Positions 8,068 to 16,952 of a stretch of DNA of 64,000 nucleotides are shown piece by piece. Numbering within the stretch: position 1 is the first letter of the stretch; each line of letters opens with the position of its first letter. Both the position numbers and the translations under genes were made by a program. Origin of the DNA: Oscillospiraceae bacterium. GTDB taxonomy: Bacteria; Bacillota; Clostridia; Oscillospirales; Ruminococcaceae. The notes under the pieces are model-generated. The model was not told the origin of the DNA. It ran no database searches and saw only the letters and a list, made by a program, of their open reading frames with translations. The stretch is from NCBI GenBank assembly GCA_021200565.1, contig JAJQGJ010000014.1, positions 57,403 to 121,402 of the forward strand, written 5' to 3'.

Positions 8068-9352
8068 CCGATTTTATTCCGTCATAAGAGCTATCAAAGC
8101 CCGTATTGAGTGAAAGAACGGTTTTCTCGTAATTATCGCTGATTTTTCTGAGAGGTGCAAGCTCTCTTAAGCGAACGCTTTCGCTTGTCATAGATTCTGT
8201 TACCTGATAGTAAACCTTGTCGTCGGCTTTTGTTGCGATAAAGTCAATCTCCATATTGTCGATTTTTCCGATTGCAACATCGTAACCACGCCTGAGCAGT
8301 TCAAAATAGACAACATTTTCGAGCACATGCCCGCTGTCACGGTCTCTGAAGCCTAAAAGATAGTTTCTTAAACCCATATCAACAATATAATACTTTCCGA
8401 GCGTGCGAAGATATTCCTTGCCCTTAATATCAAACCGTTTGATTTCATAGAAAAAGTACGACTCGAGCAATGCGTTGACATAAAACGAAACAGTGTGTGC
8501 GCTCGGCGCTTCCCTCTTTCCGTCCTCAATCAGACGTTCATTGGCAAGAACATTGCCGATGGACGAAATAGAGACGCTGCTTCCGATATTATCAGCAAGA
8601 AACATGACTATTTTTTTGAGAAGAATCGGATCGGTTACACGTCTTCTCCCACTGCGGTTTTCACGCTCCAGAATATCACGCATGACGACTGTTGAGTATA
8701 TTCCCTCAAGAAGCATCAGAGCCTTCTCCTGATCCAAGCCAACCTCGGCAATGCCAGGCATCCCACCAAAGCGCATGTATGCTTCGAATGCCTCATTCAG
8801 ATCATAAACTGAACCGTTTTTATCCTTGACCTGTTTGCGGACTCCTCCTAATGCGCTTGCGGATTCCGTTACCTCAAAATCATGGAAGTAAAGAAACTCA
8901 CTGAACGACAGTGGAAGCATCCTGATTTCAACGCATCTGCCGGACAGATATGTCGAATACTCGGACGAAAGCATATAGGCGTTTGAGCCGGTGACGTAGA
9001 TGTCACAGTTGAAATCCACTCTGAATGAATTTACAGCATCTTCCCACATGTTCACTCTCTGAACCTCGTCAAAGAAAAAATACATTCTCCTGCCCGGAAT
9101 AATACGCTCTTTGACATAACAGTAGAAGCTATCACTGGTCATATCCTTGAAATTATATGATTCGAAGTTCATTTCCACAATCTGATTATCGGGAATACCT
9201 GACTCCCTCAAATGCGCTGCCATAAGCTTCATGAGGCTCGACTTTCCACAACGGCGAATACCTGTCACAACCTTGACCTGCTCTGTGTCCTGAAATGCGA
9301 TCAGCTTACTCAAATATAAATCTCTCTTTTTGAGATTGTTAGAATCTATCAT
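8039..9352 (-). CDS. AAA-type ATPase with DUF4143 C-terminal domain
   Basis: A 437-residue protein. The N-terminal AAA domain has Walker A GIRRCGKSS, Walker B YFFFDEVQ and the sensor segment IYVTGSN. The C-terminal half is the DUF4143 domain with a PD-(D/E)xK-like end (YDVAIGKIDNMEIDFIATK). Such ATPases occur in many copies in gut bacteria and archaea, usually as isolated genes, and their role is unclear. AGGAGG precedes the ATG at 9352. It stands alone, convergent with comEC and overlapping it by 29 bases. A role in defence or mobile-element upkeep has been speculated for the family; nothing here decides that. Confidence 0.9.
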   Translation of the reverse strand: MIDSNNLKKRDLYLSKLIAFQDTEQVKVVTGIRRCGKSSLMKLMAAHLRESGIPDNQIVEMNFESYNFKDMTSDSFYCYVKERIIPGRRMYFFFDEVQRVNMWEDAVNSFRVDFNCDIYVTGSNAYMLSSEYSTYLSGRCVEIRMLPLSFSEFLYFHDFEVTESASALGGVRKQVKDKNGSVYDLNEAFEAYMRFGGMPGIAEVGLDQEKALMLLEGIYSTVVMRDILERENRSGRRRVTDPILLKKIVMFLADNIGSSVSISSIGNVLANERLIEDGKREAPSAHTVSFYVNALLESYFFYEIKRFDIKGKEYLRTLGKYYIVDMGLRNYLLGFRDRDSGHVLENVVYFELLRRGYDVAIGKIDNMEIDFIATKADDKVYYQVTESMTSESVRLRELAPLRKISDNYEKTVLSLNTGFDSSYDGIKSVNVVEWLLG

Positions 9353-9469
9353 AAAGCCACCTCCTATCTGCTAAGAGTGTAGCATAATTTCAATTATTTG
9401 TCAATACTTTTTGCACTCAAATGCAAAAACTTTTTTATTTCTGAGGTTTTTGCAATGAAATACAGAAAC

Positions 9470-9510
9470 TTTCGAAAAAGAAAGCCGCAAGAGCTTATGA
9501 CTCCTGCGGC
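9470..9510 (-). terminator. Terminator after the surface-protein gene
   Basis: Stem GCCGCAAGAG/CTCCTGCGGC (9484-9493 with 9501-9510, one mismatch) followed on the minus strand by TTTCTTTTTC. It closes the envelope gene cluster that runs leftward from 14974. Confidence 0.75.
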
Positions 9511-9534
9511 AATAATTTTCAGACTGATAACTTT

Positions 9535-10509
9535 TTACTTCTTTTTCTTCTTCCCGCCGACAACTACAACTGCGATTACAACTGCTACAACCACAACAAC
9601 TACTACAACTATTACCACTACAACCGCTGTCGGGAATGCGGAATAGTCGGGGTCAGCGGCGCCACAGTTGGTGCAGACGCCCTTTTCATAGTTATGACCG
9701 GTGGCGGTGCCCTCTTCGGTGATGGTGTCGGTCTTGCCGCAGCCGTTGTCGCACTCGGCGGTCATTGTGCCGTCGGAGGTGCAGGTGGCGTCGTTATTCG
9801 AAACATAGTTCGTGAAGCTGTGACCGAGAGCTGTTCCCTCATCGGTGACAGTTTCGTCCTCGCCGCAGACGGAGCAGACGCCGGTCTTGGTGCCGTCAGA
9901 GGTGCAGGTAGCGTCGTTATTCGAAACATATTCGGTGATGGTGTGACCGGTCAGGCTGCAATTTGCGCCGCCGGCAGCAACATACTCATCGGTAGTTCCG
10001 CCGAAGACCTCAAGAGTGGTGATTGTGAGATCAGGAATGTTGACGCCGTAGGATGAGCCCTTGAAGTTGAGCTGATTTGTCTCGGTGACGCCCTTCGACT
10101 CGTCGTCCGCAACGACCATCTCAAGCCACAGATCAAAATCGCCAGGGTTGATGACGGTGATTGCAGAAGCTCTTGACCATCCGTCAGAATTGACTAAGAA
10201 GAGTCTGACGCTGTCCTCAGCGGATCCGGCAACGTGAACGAGAACTGTGTCGCCCAGCTCGTAGGTGTCGGGAAGAACGTAGCAAACCTGCTCTATGTCG
10301 ACATAGTTGACGCTTCCGTCAGTCGAATATGTACCATCAGGTGCGAATACTCCGACATAGGTTGAGTTGAGAGGAACAGTTATCATAACTCCGTCATCCG
10401 ACATCGGATATTCAAGAATAACCTCTTCCTCTGCTTCGTCAGCAAATGCGACTACTCCGAGTGTCAGCACCATCATAAGTGCCAGAAGTAAAGCCGATAA
10501 TTTTTTCAT
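9535..10509 (-). CDS. Secreted, tail-anchored surface protein with Cys-rich repeats
   Basis: 324 residues starting at ATG 10509 behind GAAAGGAAAG. A signal peptide (KKLSALLLALMMVLTLGVVA, cut after FA) is followed by a beta-rich domain of about 150 residues that I do not recognise. Then come two copies of a Cys-containing module sharing YVSNNDATCTSDGT, each with CxxC-type pairs, and a half copy ending GVCTNCGAADPDYS. These repeats resemble the putative zinc-ribbon modules common in clostridial surface proteins. The C-terminus is an almost pure valine membrane helix and a KKKKK tail, encoded by low-complexity DNA. It is downstream of an LTA-synthase-like gene, so an envelope role is likely. The function is unknown. 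Confidence 0.82.
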   Translation of the reverse strand: MKKLSALLLALMMVLTLGVVAFADEAEEEVILEYPMSDDGVMITVPLNSTYVGVFAPDGTYSTDGSVNYVDIEQVCYVLPDTYELGDTVLVHVAGSAEDSVRLFLVNSDGWSRASAITVINPGDFDLWLEMVVADDESKGVTETNQLNFKGSSYGVNIPDLTITTLEVFGGTTDEYVAAGGANCSLTGHTITEYVSNNDATCTSDGTKTGVCSVCGEDETVTDEGTALGHSFTNYVSNNDATCTSDGTMTAECDNGCGKTDTITEEGTATGHNYEKGVCTNCGAADPDYSAFPTAVVVVIVVVVVVVVAVVIAVVVVGGKKKKK

Positions 10510-10579
10510 AGTGATTTTCTTTCCTTTCATAATAGATAATATAATGTTCTTTGGTGGCTTTTTTGCCGTCTCACTCCTC

Positions 10580-12526
10580 TCAGTTATTCAGGGTATAATA
10601 TGTAAAGAAGTTATACATATTTAAGATTTCGTCGTCATACGTTTCCTCACGGTTATTCCACATGTTATACTCGTCGAAATAGCCCCAGGTGTTCATGGCG
10701 GATGCGATTTCAGAGGCATCCTCGATAAGCTGGTATTCCGCAGAAAGCGGAACTCCGGCATATTCAAGTGTGAGAAGGCTCAAGTAATTTGCACTGACGA
10801 TGCCTAAGTTGTCGTCGCCGATGTCATAGTTTGCCCAGATGACGAACGGAGTTTCATAGCGGGTCAGGAAGCCGTTGACGGTTGTGTTGCGGTTCGGAGC
10901 GATTTCGTCGAGGAACTCAGTCTCGATATTCGGCTGGTGGTCGCCAAAGAAGACTATTATTGTCTTTTCATCGACTCCTTCAAAGTATGTGATAAGCTCC
11001 TCCAGAGCTTCGTCTGAAGCTTTTATCAGCGAGAGATACTGTTCCGTTCTCGGATAGTCGCCGTCGGTGCTTGTCAGATGAACCGTTGTCTCGAAATCGT
11101 CTCCGTCGTATTCATAGCCGGAATGGTTCTGAACGGTGACTCCGAAGATGAAAATGCGGTCGGTTGTCTTGTTTTCATACTGGTCTATTATCTGCTGATA
11201 GAAATAGCTGTCGCTGATGAGGGTGCGGATATATTCAACGTCGTCGCCGAAGCCCTTTTCCCAACGGGAAACGCTCACATATTTCGCCTGGTAGTCGGTC
11301 ATGTCCTCGCCGCTGACGAAGTCGTCAAAGCCCATCCAGGCATAAACCAGGTTTCTTCTCCAGCATATTTCATAGAACGGGTGCATTGCGATGGCGCTGT
11401 AGCCGTACGCTTCAAGATATGTCGCCATCGACGGGATGTCGTGAGTAATGTGCTGCAGATAGACATAAGCTCCATTCGGCATATACATCATCGAAAGACC
11501 TGTTAAGAATTCAAACTCTGTGTTGCAGGTTCCTCCGCCCAGAACGGAAACCAAGACTCTTCCGTGCGGGTAGTCGTCGAGTAGCGAGCTGAAATAGGAA
11601 TTATAGCTTTCATCAGTCCTGAATTTTCCGACATACGTGAGGTCAGAATAGCTTTCGTTCATGATGACGATGATGTTCGGAAGGTCGTCTAATGAACCTG
11701 TGAGCTCTTCATCGGTATACTGCGAGAGATACTGAAGCAGTGCTTCCTCAGAATATCCCTCCGGCTCGTCGAACTGCATTTTGCGGCAGTTTATGTAGAA
11801 GTTAAGAGCGATGCCGTTTACATTGTTTGTCGACTCGGTGTCGAAGGTGGAGGTCGAGAAGGATGTGTAGTCAATCCCCCAGATGAATAAGATTCCTGCC
11901 GCAGTCAAGGCAAGCGACATAAGACCTGCTCCTGCTCGAATCAGCTTCTTAGGATAACTTATCTTGCACTTCATAGCAATAGCAATCAGAAGAATGCTTG
12001 CCGCAGTGCCTATAAGCATATTCGAATCGAAATGCCAGTCGTCCGGCTTGGTGACGCTCATTGCGGTCTCGATAGCATAGAGGTCAGTGGGAACAAGCGG
12101 CGTTCCACGAATCTCCAGGATTATCTGGTTCGCAATGTGCAGAATGTAGCTCACGCCGACCATTGCTGCGACAGAAACCCTGACCGACTGGGTAAGTGCG
12201 AACACTGCCACCTGCAGAACGGCATAGAAGATGAGGTTGTCAAAGTAGATATAATCCTGATAAACGCCCGCTCCGACAATCACTCTGACAGTTTCGAAGC
12301 AGAGAACCGGTGCCAGGAGAAAGAATATAACCGCCATCACGTTTCTTGCCCGGTCACTGATGTTGAAATCAAAGATGAGCATGAAAAGCATCAGGATGTA
12401 TACCGAGATGAATTTCAGTGCTGAGGAGATCTCAAATGACGAATAGTTTGCGAGTGCCAGTGCGAGTACGGCTAAAGCAACGACGATGCCGAAGATAAGC
12501 CGCTTTGTTTGCTTGAATTTAATCAT
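10580..12526 (-). CDS. LTA synthase family membrane sulfatase/phosphotransferase
   Basis: 648 residues: five N-terminal membrane helices (to about residue 235) and an extracellular sulfatase-fold domain. Features of LtaS-like enzymes are visible: NIIVIMNESYSD at the domain start, the nucleophile region GGGTCNTEFEFLTG whose first Thr aligns with the catalytic Thr of LtaS, and the metal site VFFGDHQPN. These enzymes move glycerol-phosphate groups from phosphatidylglycerol onto teichoic acid or related acceptors. The ATG at 12526 has GGAG seven bases upstream; the ATG at 12538 has none. It follows the CotH/lamin-tail gene by 33 bases, so they form one unit. The true substrate could be a polymer other than classical LTA. 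Confidence 0.9.
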   Translation of the reverse strand: MIKFKQTKRLIFGIVVALAVLALALANYSSFEISSALKFISVYILMLFMLIFDFNISDRARNVMAVIFFLLAPVLCFETVRVIVGAGVYQDYIYFDNLIFYAVLQVAVFALTQSVRVSVAAMVGVSYILHIANQIILEIRGTPLVPTDLYAIETAMSVTKPDDWHFDSNMLIGTAASILLIAIAMKCKISYPKKLIRAGAGLMSLALTAAGILFIWGIDYTSFSTSTFDTESTNNVNGIALNFYINCRKMQFDEPEGYSEEALLQYLSQYTDEELTGSLDDLPNIIVIMNESYSDLTYVGKFRTDESYNSYFSSLLDDYPHGRVLVSVLGGGTCNTEFEFLTGLSMMYMPNGAYVYLQHITHDIPSMATYLEAYGYSAIAMHPFYEICWRRNLVYAWMGFDDFVSGEDMTDYQAKYVSVSRWEKGFGDDVEYIRTLISDSYFYQQIIDQYENKTTDRIFIFGVTVQNHSGYEYDGDDFETTVHLTSTDGDYPRTEQYLSLIKASDEALEELITYFEGVDEKTIIVFFGDHQPNIETEFLDEIAPNRNTTVNGFLTRYETPFVIWANYDIGDDNLGIVSANYLSLLTLEYAGVPLSAEYQLIEDASEIASAMNTWGYFDEYNMWNNREETYDDEILNMYNFFTYYTLNN

Positions 12527-12559
12527 TGAAATCTCCATTCAGAAAGGGTTTTGCGTTAT

Positions 12560-14974
12560 TTAGTCATCGATTTTCTCGAAGTTTGCGGTGAAGCCGCAGG
12601 TAGAGTTAGGAGTTATCTTTATGCTCGAGGAGGTGCTCTTGTAGGAGCCTGTCCAGCCGGTGAATTCATAGCCATCATCGGCAACAGCGGTTATAACTAT
12701 CGAATACCCCGGGATGAAATAGCCGTACCAGTCGCCATCTTCGTCTAAGTCGAGCTCCAATCCCTCGATATACACCGTTCCGCCCTCACCGTTCCAGACG
12801 GAAACACGAACCCTCTTGGTGGTGGTTTTGATGCCTAAGTTGCTCTTAAGAATTGTTAAGTAGTAGCTCTGGCGGTTTTCAAGCCAATTCTTCCAGCCTT
12901 TTAAGTTATTCTGGATTCCTCTCAGGCTCTGCCAGCCGATGTAGCGCTGGAAGTGCTGCTCGAGATAGGGCGAATATTCGTCATAGTATTCGTCAAGAGC
13001 CTCTCCGGCGGTTTCTGAGTCGAATGCAATGTTGGCGGTCTTCTCCATTGCCACTACAAACAGCTTTAAGAAGTCGTCGTTATCAAGAAGCGAGGTGAGC
13101 ATCCCTGAGAAGTAGCCGTCGCCAGAAAGAAGGCTCGCAAGATTGTCGTGCTTATAATCAGAACCGGCGTTATAAAGATCCATCGAATACTCGGTGTCAT
13201 AGAGCATGAACCGCCACTTGCCGTCCTGATATTCGGAATCGGTTTCGTCAGTTGTTCTTGAACGCCAGCAAGCCCAGTTGCCCCAGAGCCAGTCCTGGTT
13301 GCCGATATATATTTCGACTGCCATGTAGTCGGCGAAACTCGACATATCGAAGAGCTCGCAAGCTTCGGCATAATTCGAAGAAACGCTCAAATCGTGGCTT
13401 GTGATGTATTCAATAGCTTCTGAGAGGAGGCTTTCTTCGCCCTCCTCGCCCTCTTCAAGCTCGCCCGCCTTCATCATGATGACATCGTCAGACGGAACGC
13501 CATAGTGGGATTCAATATAGTTGTCATCGTAAATTTCGTTTAGTGTGTAGACGCCCCAGTATTCGCCGTTTAAGAAGCAGATAACCAGCTCGTCAGCCTG
13601 AGTTGCAAAGTTGAAGCCGGTGACTAAAGACTGCGTCCAGGCGTCCTTGAACTTGAGGCTGAAGCTGTCGTTGCCGCCGTTACGGATGACGAATTTGCGG
13701 TAGCTTAATATCTCCGAGCCGGAGTATTCGGCGGTGTTATTCTCAAAGAGGTCGTATTCGAGCTGAGAGTCGCCATATTCCGAGCGCATATAGAACTTAA
13801 GGCTCTTCTGCTGACTGTTTCGGCTCCAGCCGCCGTGGATTCTCACGCCGCAGTCGACTGAGAATGAAAGAGAGGTTTCCTCGAAATAGTCGATGTGGGC
13901 GTCTCTCTCCCAGTCGCTTCCACGCTGATTGAAGTTGGCGGGAGTGCTGCCGTCGAGGGTTCCGGTTGGGTTTGCCTTTCTCCATTTCGAGAAGACGTTT
14001 CCGGCGACATAGATTCCCGTTTCGTCATCAAAGAGGTCGTCCGGGTCGATGGTCACAGAAATTACCGAGACGTTTTCATACTTTTCCGAAATGTCAGAGC
14101 CGATGAAGTATGTCGCAGTCGCAACATCGCTTGTTTTTCCGTTAGAGTCGACGGCAATCGCACGGACCACCGTTCCCTGCTCGAACTTTGTCGACGGGTA
14201 GAATTCGCTTGAGGTGTCAACCGTCGTGCCGGTTTCGAACATGTAAACGGCTTTTTCGTTGGAACGATCCTTGATCGTGATACCGCTTGTGTATTTTGTC
14301 GAAGAGGTTGTCGGAACGCTTCCGTCGGTGGTATAATATATTGTAGTGCCGGAATCAGCGGTGATTGTCAGCTTGAAGCTACTATCATAGAATCCGCTTT
14401 CCTGTGAAAACGTCGGAACAGAAATAATCTTTTCGGCATTTGCATTAGACTTCCCAGGAGTGGCAGTCAGAATAGTGAAATCGCCGGTTCCGTTAGGGTA
14501 TCTGCCATAGGTCAGATCTGTTTTTATATCCGGAAGCTCAATACTGTCGATAAGAGTGCTGTCGGGAGCCGTCAGGTAGACGGTTTCGCTTCCGCCGGAG
14601 AGCTTGAAATTCGTGTGGAGCTCGCCGCCGTCGGTTGTGTCCTTGCCGGAGCAATAGATGATCAAATATCCGCCTGCTTTGATTGTGACGTCAGGAAGCG
14701 TCCACTTAAAGGGCTTCTTCTTGCTGTCGGAGATGCCGACGCCATTGAGGCTTACGGCTTTGGTGGTCGGGTTATAAATCTCGATCCAGTCGGGATTGTC
14801 GCCGTCAGAGTCGGTCAGACTTTCATCATTATCGGCGCAGACCTCATTTATGACAAGAGCATAAACCCCACTCTTTGCTGCAAAACTTTCGAGTGTGAAA
14901 GTGTTGACAGAAAGCGAAAAAATGAGTATCATAGTAAGTAAGGTTTTTAAAAATCGTACAAGGTGCTTATTCAT
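12560..14974 (-). CDS. Secreted lamin-tail + CotH kinase-like protein with C-terminal repeat domain
   Basis: 804 residues. A signal peptide (residues 1-33) is followed by a lamin-tail domain (about 38-150, VINEVCADNDESLTDSDGDN), a chitobiase-like beta sheet (~190-290), a CotH kinase-like domain (~310-680) and a C-terminal InlB-type repeat (GYEFTGWTGSYKSTSSS). The CotH motifs include the GVRIHGGWSRNSQQKSL strand, GNQDWLWGN and the metal-binding YDTEYSMD. CotH of Bacillus is an atypical kinase of spore coat proteins; this secreted multidomain form is typical of gut Clostridia and its substrate is unknown. GGGAGG precedes the ATG. It is first in a unit with the LTA-synthase-like gene. Confidence 0.9.
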   Translation of the reverse strand: MNKHLVRFLKTLLTMILIFSLSVNTFTLESFAAKSGVYALVINEVCADNDESLTDSDGDNPDWIEIYNPTTKAVSLNGVGISDSKKKPFKWTLPDVTIKAGGYLIIYCSGKDTTDGGELHTNFKLSGGSETVYLTAPDSTLIDSIELPDIKTDLTYGRYPNGTGDFTILTATPGKSNANAEKIISVPTFSQESGFYDSSFKLTITADSGTTIYYTTDGSVPTTSSTKYTSGITIKDRSNEKAVYMFETGTTVDTSSEFYPSTKFEQGTVVRAIAVDSNGKTSDVATATYFIGSDISEKYENVSVISVTIDPDDLFDDETGIYVAGNVFSKWRKANPTGTLDGSTPANFNQRGSDWERDAHIDYFEETSLSFSVDCGVRIHGGWSRNSQQKSLKFYMRSEYGDSQLEYDLFENNTAEYSGSEILSYRKFVIRNGGNDSFSLKFKDAWTQSLVTGFNFATQADELVICFLNGEYWGVYTLNEIYDDNYIESHYGVPSDDVIMMKAGELEEGEEGEESLLSEAIEYITSHDLSVSSNYAEACELFDMSSFADYMAVEIYIGNQDWLWGNWACWRSRTTDETDSEYQDGKWRFMLYDTEYSMDLYNAGSDYKHDNLASLLSGDGYFSGMLTSLLDNDDFLKLFVVAMEKTANIAFDSETAGEALDEYYDEYSPYLEQHFQRYIGWQSLRGIQNNLKGWKNWLENRQSYYLTILKSNLGIKTTTKRVRVSVWNGEGGTVYIEGLELDLDEDGDWYGYFIPGYSIVITAVADDGYEFTGWTGSYKSTSSSIKITPNSTCGFTANFEKIDD

Positions 14975-15029
14975 ATGAGGTACCTCCCGGCGGTTTTTCT
15001 TAACACAAAATGAACCTACGCTTTACACT

Positions 15030-15058
15030 ATTATAGCTTATAATGCGACACTTTGCAA
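15030..15058 (-). promoter_or_regulatory. Promoter of the envelope cluster
   Basis: Minus-strand TTGCAA (15058-15053) and TATAAT (15035-15030) with a 17-base spacer, 55 bases before the CotH-family start codon. It probably drives the CotH, LTA-synthase-like and perhaps surface-protein genes. Confidence 0.8.
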
Positions 15059-15111
15059 GTGAAATTGCATAATTCGCTCAGGCGTAAAATAACAAGCGTA
15101 TTGCGAAAAAC

Positions 15112-15185
15112 GGGCGGATAATATCCGCCCCTACATTGGAAACCCCGGCAGAACACAGATTGTAGGGGCGGTTATCAACCGCCCG
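15112..15185. repeat. Paired palindromic repeat, family A
   Basis: Two copies of a 23-base palindromic unit, GGGCGGATAATATCCGCCCC and TAC at 15112-15134 and the reverse-oriented variant at 15162-15185, separated by 27 bases. The second copy carries compensating changes (GGTTATCAACC), so the stem is kept. It lies between the divergent CotH-family and YitT genes. Related pairs occur at 16152-16254 and 43000-43068. Confidence 0.85.
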
Positions 15186-15270
15186 AAGTAACTGGCGGCG
15201 GAAATCAGCCCATTGGAAGAACAATCGGCGAATAAAATAGTACGTAATTCACTCAGAAAGGCAAATCCAA

Positions 15271-16149
15271 ATGAATCAGAAGAAGAAAATCTCCACTTAC
15301 ATCTACCAATACGCCCTCATAGCGATAGGGTCTGTCATTTATGCCGTCTCGGTCAGCTTGTTTTTGGATCCTAATGACATTGTGCCGGGAGGATTCACCG
15401 GTATTGCGATGATTATCGGATATTTTATTCCATCCGTGCAGACGGGTACTGTTGTCCTGATCCTCAACATCCCGATATTGGCAATAGGCATCTGGAAGTT
15501 CGGAGTGAAGTTCTTGAGCTCGACGGTCTTTTCTGTCGTATTGTCCTCAGTTGCGATGAACATCCTTGAGCCTCTGGGACCGCTCACAGAAGATCCGCTT
15601 CTCTGCTGCGTTGCAGGCGGCTGCCTGATGGCGATAGGTTTGCAGCTCGTCATGATGCAGGGCGCAACCACCGGCGGCACAGACATCATCGTCAAGCTCT
15701 TAAGCAAAAAATTCACCGCCATCTCTGGCGGCTCGCTCTTCCTGATGGTCGACGGTGCGGTTGTGCTCCTGGCAATTCTCACCACCGGCAACATCGACAA
15801 CGGTCTCTATGCAGCACTCTGCATCATCATCTCCTCAGTCGTCACGAATCTTATCTTGAACGGCACCAACGAAGCGAAGCTTCTCATAGTCATCAGCGAC
15901 TTTTCGGATAAGATCACTTCCCGGCTGATGGAAGAGCTCGACGTCGGCGTCACACTGCTCGAGGGCAGCGGCGCATATTCGCAGAACCAGAAGCAAGTCA
16001 TCATCTGCGTAGTCAAGAAGTCGGTAATCTCGAAAGCCCTCAAGATAGTCAAAGCCGAGGATGACAAATCGTTTACGATCGTCACTACGGCAAATGAAGT
16101 CTTCGGAGAAGGGTATAAGCTGCATGGCGGGGATAACTGGGCGAGCTAA
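15271..16149 (+). CDS. YitT family membrane protein (DUF161/DUF2179)
   Basis: 292 residues with five or six membrane segments (starting at YQYALIAIGSVIYAVSVSLF) containing the typical PGGFTGIAMI and GATTGGTDII glycine motifs. A soluble C-terminal DUF2179 domain of about 80 residues follows (from KLLIVISDFSDKIT). This family is common in Firmicutes in several paralogues and its transported substrate, if any, is not known. The AGAAAGG before the ATG is a fair ribosome binding site. It is a lone gene framed on both sides by family A palindromic repeats. Confidence 0.92.
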   Translation: MNQKKKISTYIYQYALIAIGSVIYAVSVSLFLDPNDIVPGGFTGIAMIIGYFIPSVQTGTVVLILNIPILAIGIWKFGVKFLSSTVFSVVLSSVAMNILEPLGPLTEDPLLCCVAGGCLMAIGLQLVMMQGATTGGTDIIVKLLSKKFTAISGGSLFLMVDGAVVLLAILTTGNIDNGLYAALCIIISSVVTNLILNGTNEAKLLIVISDFSDKITSRLMEELDVGVTLLEGSGAYSQNQKQVIICVVKKSVISKALKIVKAEDDKSFTIVTTANEVFGEGYKLHGGDNWAS

Positions 16150-16151
16150 TT

Positions 16152-16254
16152 GTAGGGGCGGATATTATCCGCCCGATAACGTGTGCGAGAAATCGGCTAA
16201 ACGACAAAAAGCGGGCATATGGCAAAAAAGCGGGCGGATGATATCCGCCCCTAC
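16152..16254. repeat. Paired palindromic repeat, family A
   Basis: Copy 1 at 16152-16175 begins GTAGGGGCGGATATTATCCG; copy 2 at 16232-16254 is the reverse orientation (GGGCGGATGATATCCGCCCC). They are 56 bases apart and fill the gap between the convergent yitT-like and cytidylate-kinase-like genes, so they may also serve as a bidirectional terminator. Confidence 0.85.
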
Positions 16255-16255
16255 T

Positions 16256-16873
16256 TTATTTCTGATTCTCAAACCAATTCTCAATATACGCCGCAATATG
16301 CGGGATTGCAGTTGCTACATCTATGCCTGTTGTATTGAGGCAGAGATTATAGCCTCTTCTGTCGCCCCAGGGGTATTTCGCCAGGACGCCGTGGCTGGAG
16401 GCACGGTCTTTATCTATCTTCTTTATCGAGCGCTCGAGCGCCTTGTCTGTCATGTTTTCGCCTGCATGGGCACGTGAACGGCACCTGGCAAGCTTCGATT
16501 CCATCTCGGCATAAACGAAAAGCTTGAACGGGTTCTTGTCTTCGAGTATAACATCCGCACCACGCCCTACGATGACGCAGTTGCCCTTTGCGGCTAACTC
16601 CTGAATCACTTCGTGCTGATGGGAGATAAGATTCGGAGTTACAGTGTTGATCGACGGAATATAGGAGAATGTATGCGAAATTGTCATGGGATAGTTGAAC
16701 CTCATCCCACCCTCAACGGCTCTCTCGACATACTCCTCATCAAATGAGCTCTTTTCGGCAATCGCCGTAATAATCTCTCTGTCATAGTAGGCAAAGCCCA
16801 GCTCGTCAGCAAGACGCTTGCCGACCTCTCTTCCGCCGCTGCCGAATTCTCTGCTAACGGTTATTATCTTCAT
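16256..16873 (-). CDS. Cytidylate kinase-like family protein
   Basis: 205 residues beginning MKIITVSREFGSGGREVGKR at ATG 16873, with GAAAGG upstream; an ATG nine bases earlier would touch the ribosome binding site. The P-loop variant SREFGSGGREVG replaces the canonical GPxGxGK of cytidylate kinase and is the hallmark of the Cytidylate_kin2 (AAA_26) group. The following YYDREIITAIAEKS and GRGADVIL segments also match. These proteins are widespread in Firmicutes; whether they phosphorylate CMP is not established. It lies downstream of the serpin gene on the same strand, 79 bases away. Confidence 0.88.
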   Translation of the reverse strand: MKIITVSREFGSGGREVGKRLADELGFAYYDREIITAIAEKSSFDEEYVERAVEGGMRFNYPMTISHTFSYIPSINTVTPNLISHQHEVIQELAAKGNCVIVGRGADVILEDKNPFKLFVYAEMESKLARCRSRAHAGENMTDKALERSIKKIDKDRASSHGVLAKYPWGDRRGYNLCLNTTGIDVATAIPHIAAYIENWFENQK

Positions 16874-16952
16874 AATCGTCATCCTTTCAGTTTGGATTTT
16901 ATGAAAACGGCGTTCCAACTTTTCGGTAAATTGTACCTCCGATTTTCCCTTA

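Noticed and set aside
9398..9646. Plus-strand frame rich in threonine (TTTTTTTITTT)
   Set aside because: It is the antisense of the valine-repeat anchor of the surface protein, with no start signal.
15112..16254. Palindromic repeats read as a CRISPR array
   Set aside because: Only pairs in inverted orientation with unequal spacing, no regular spacers and no cas genes.
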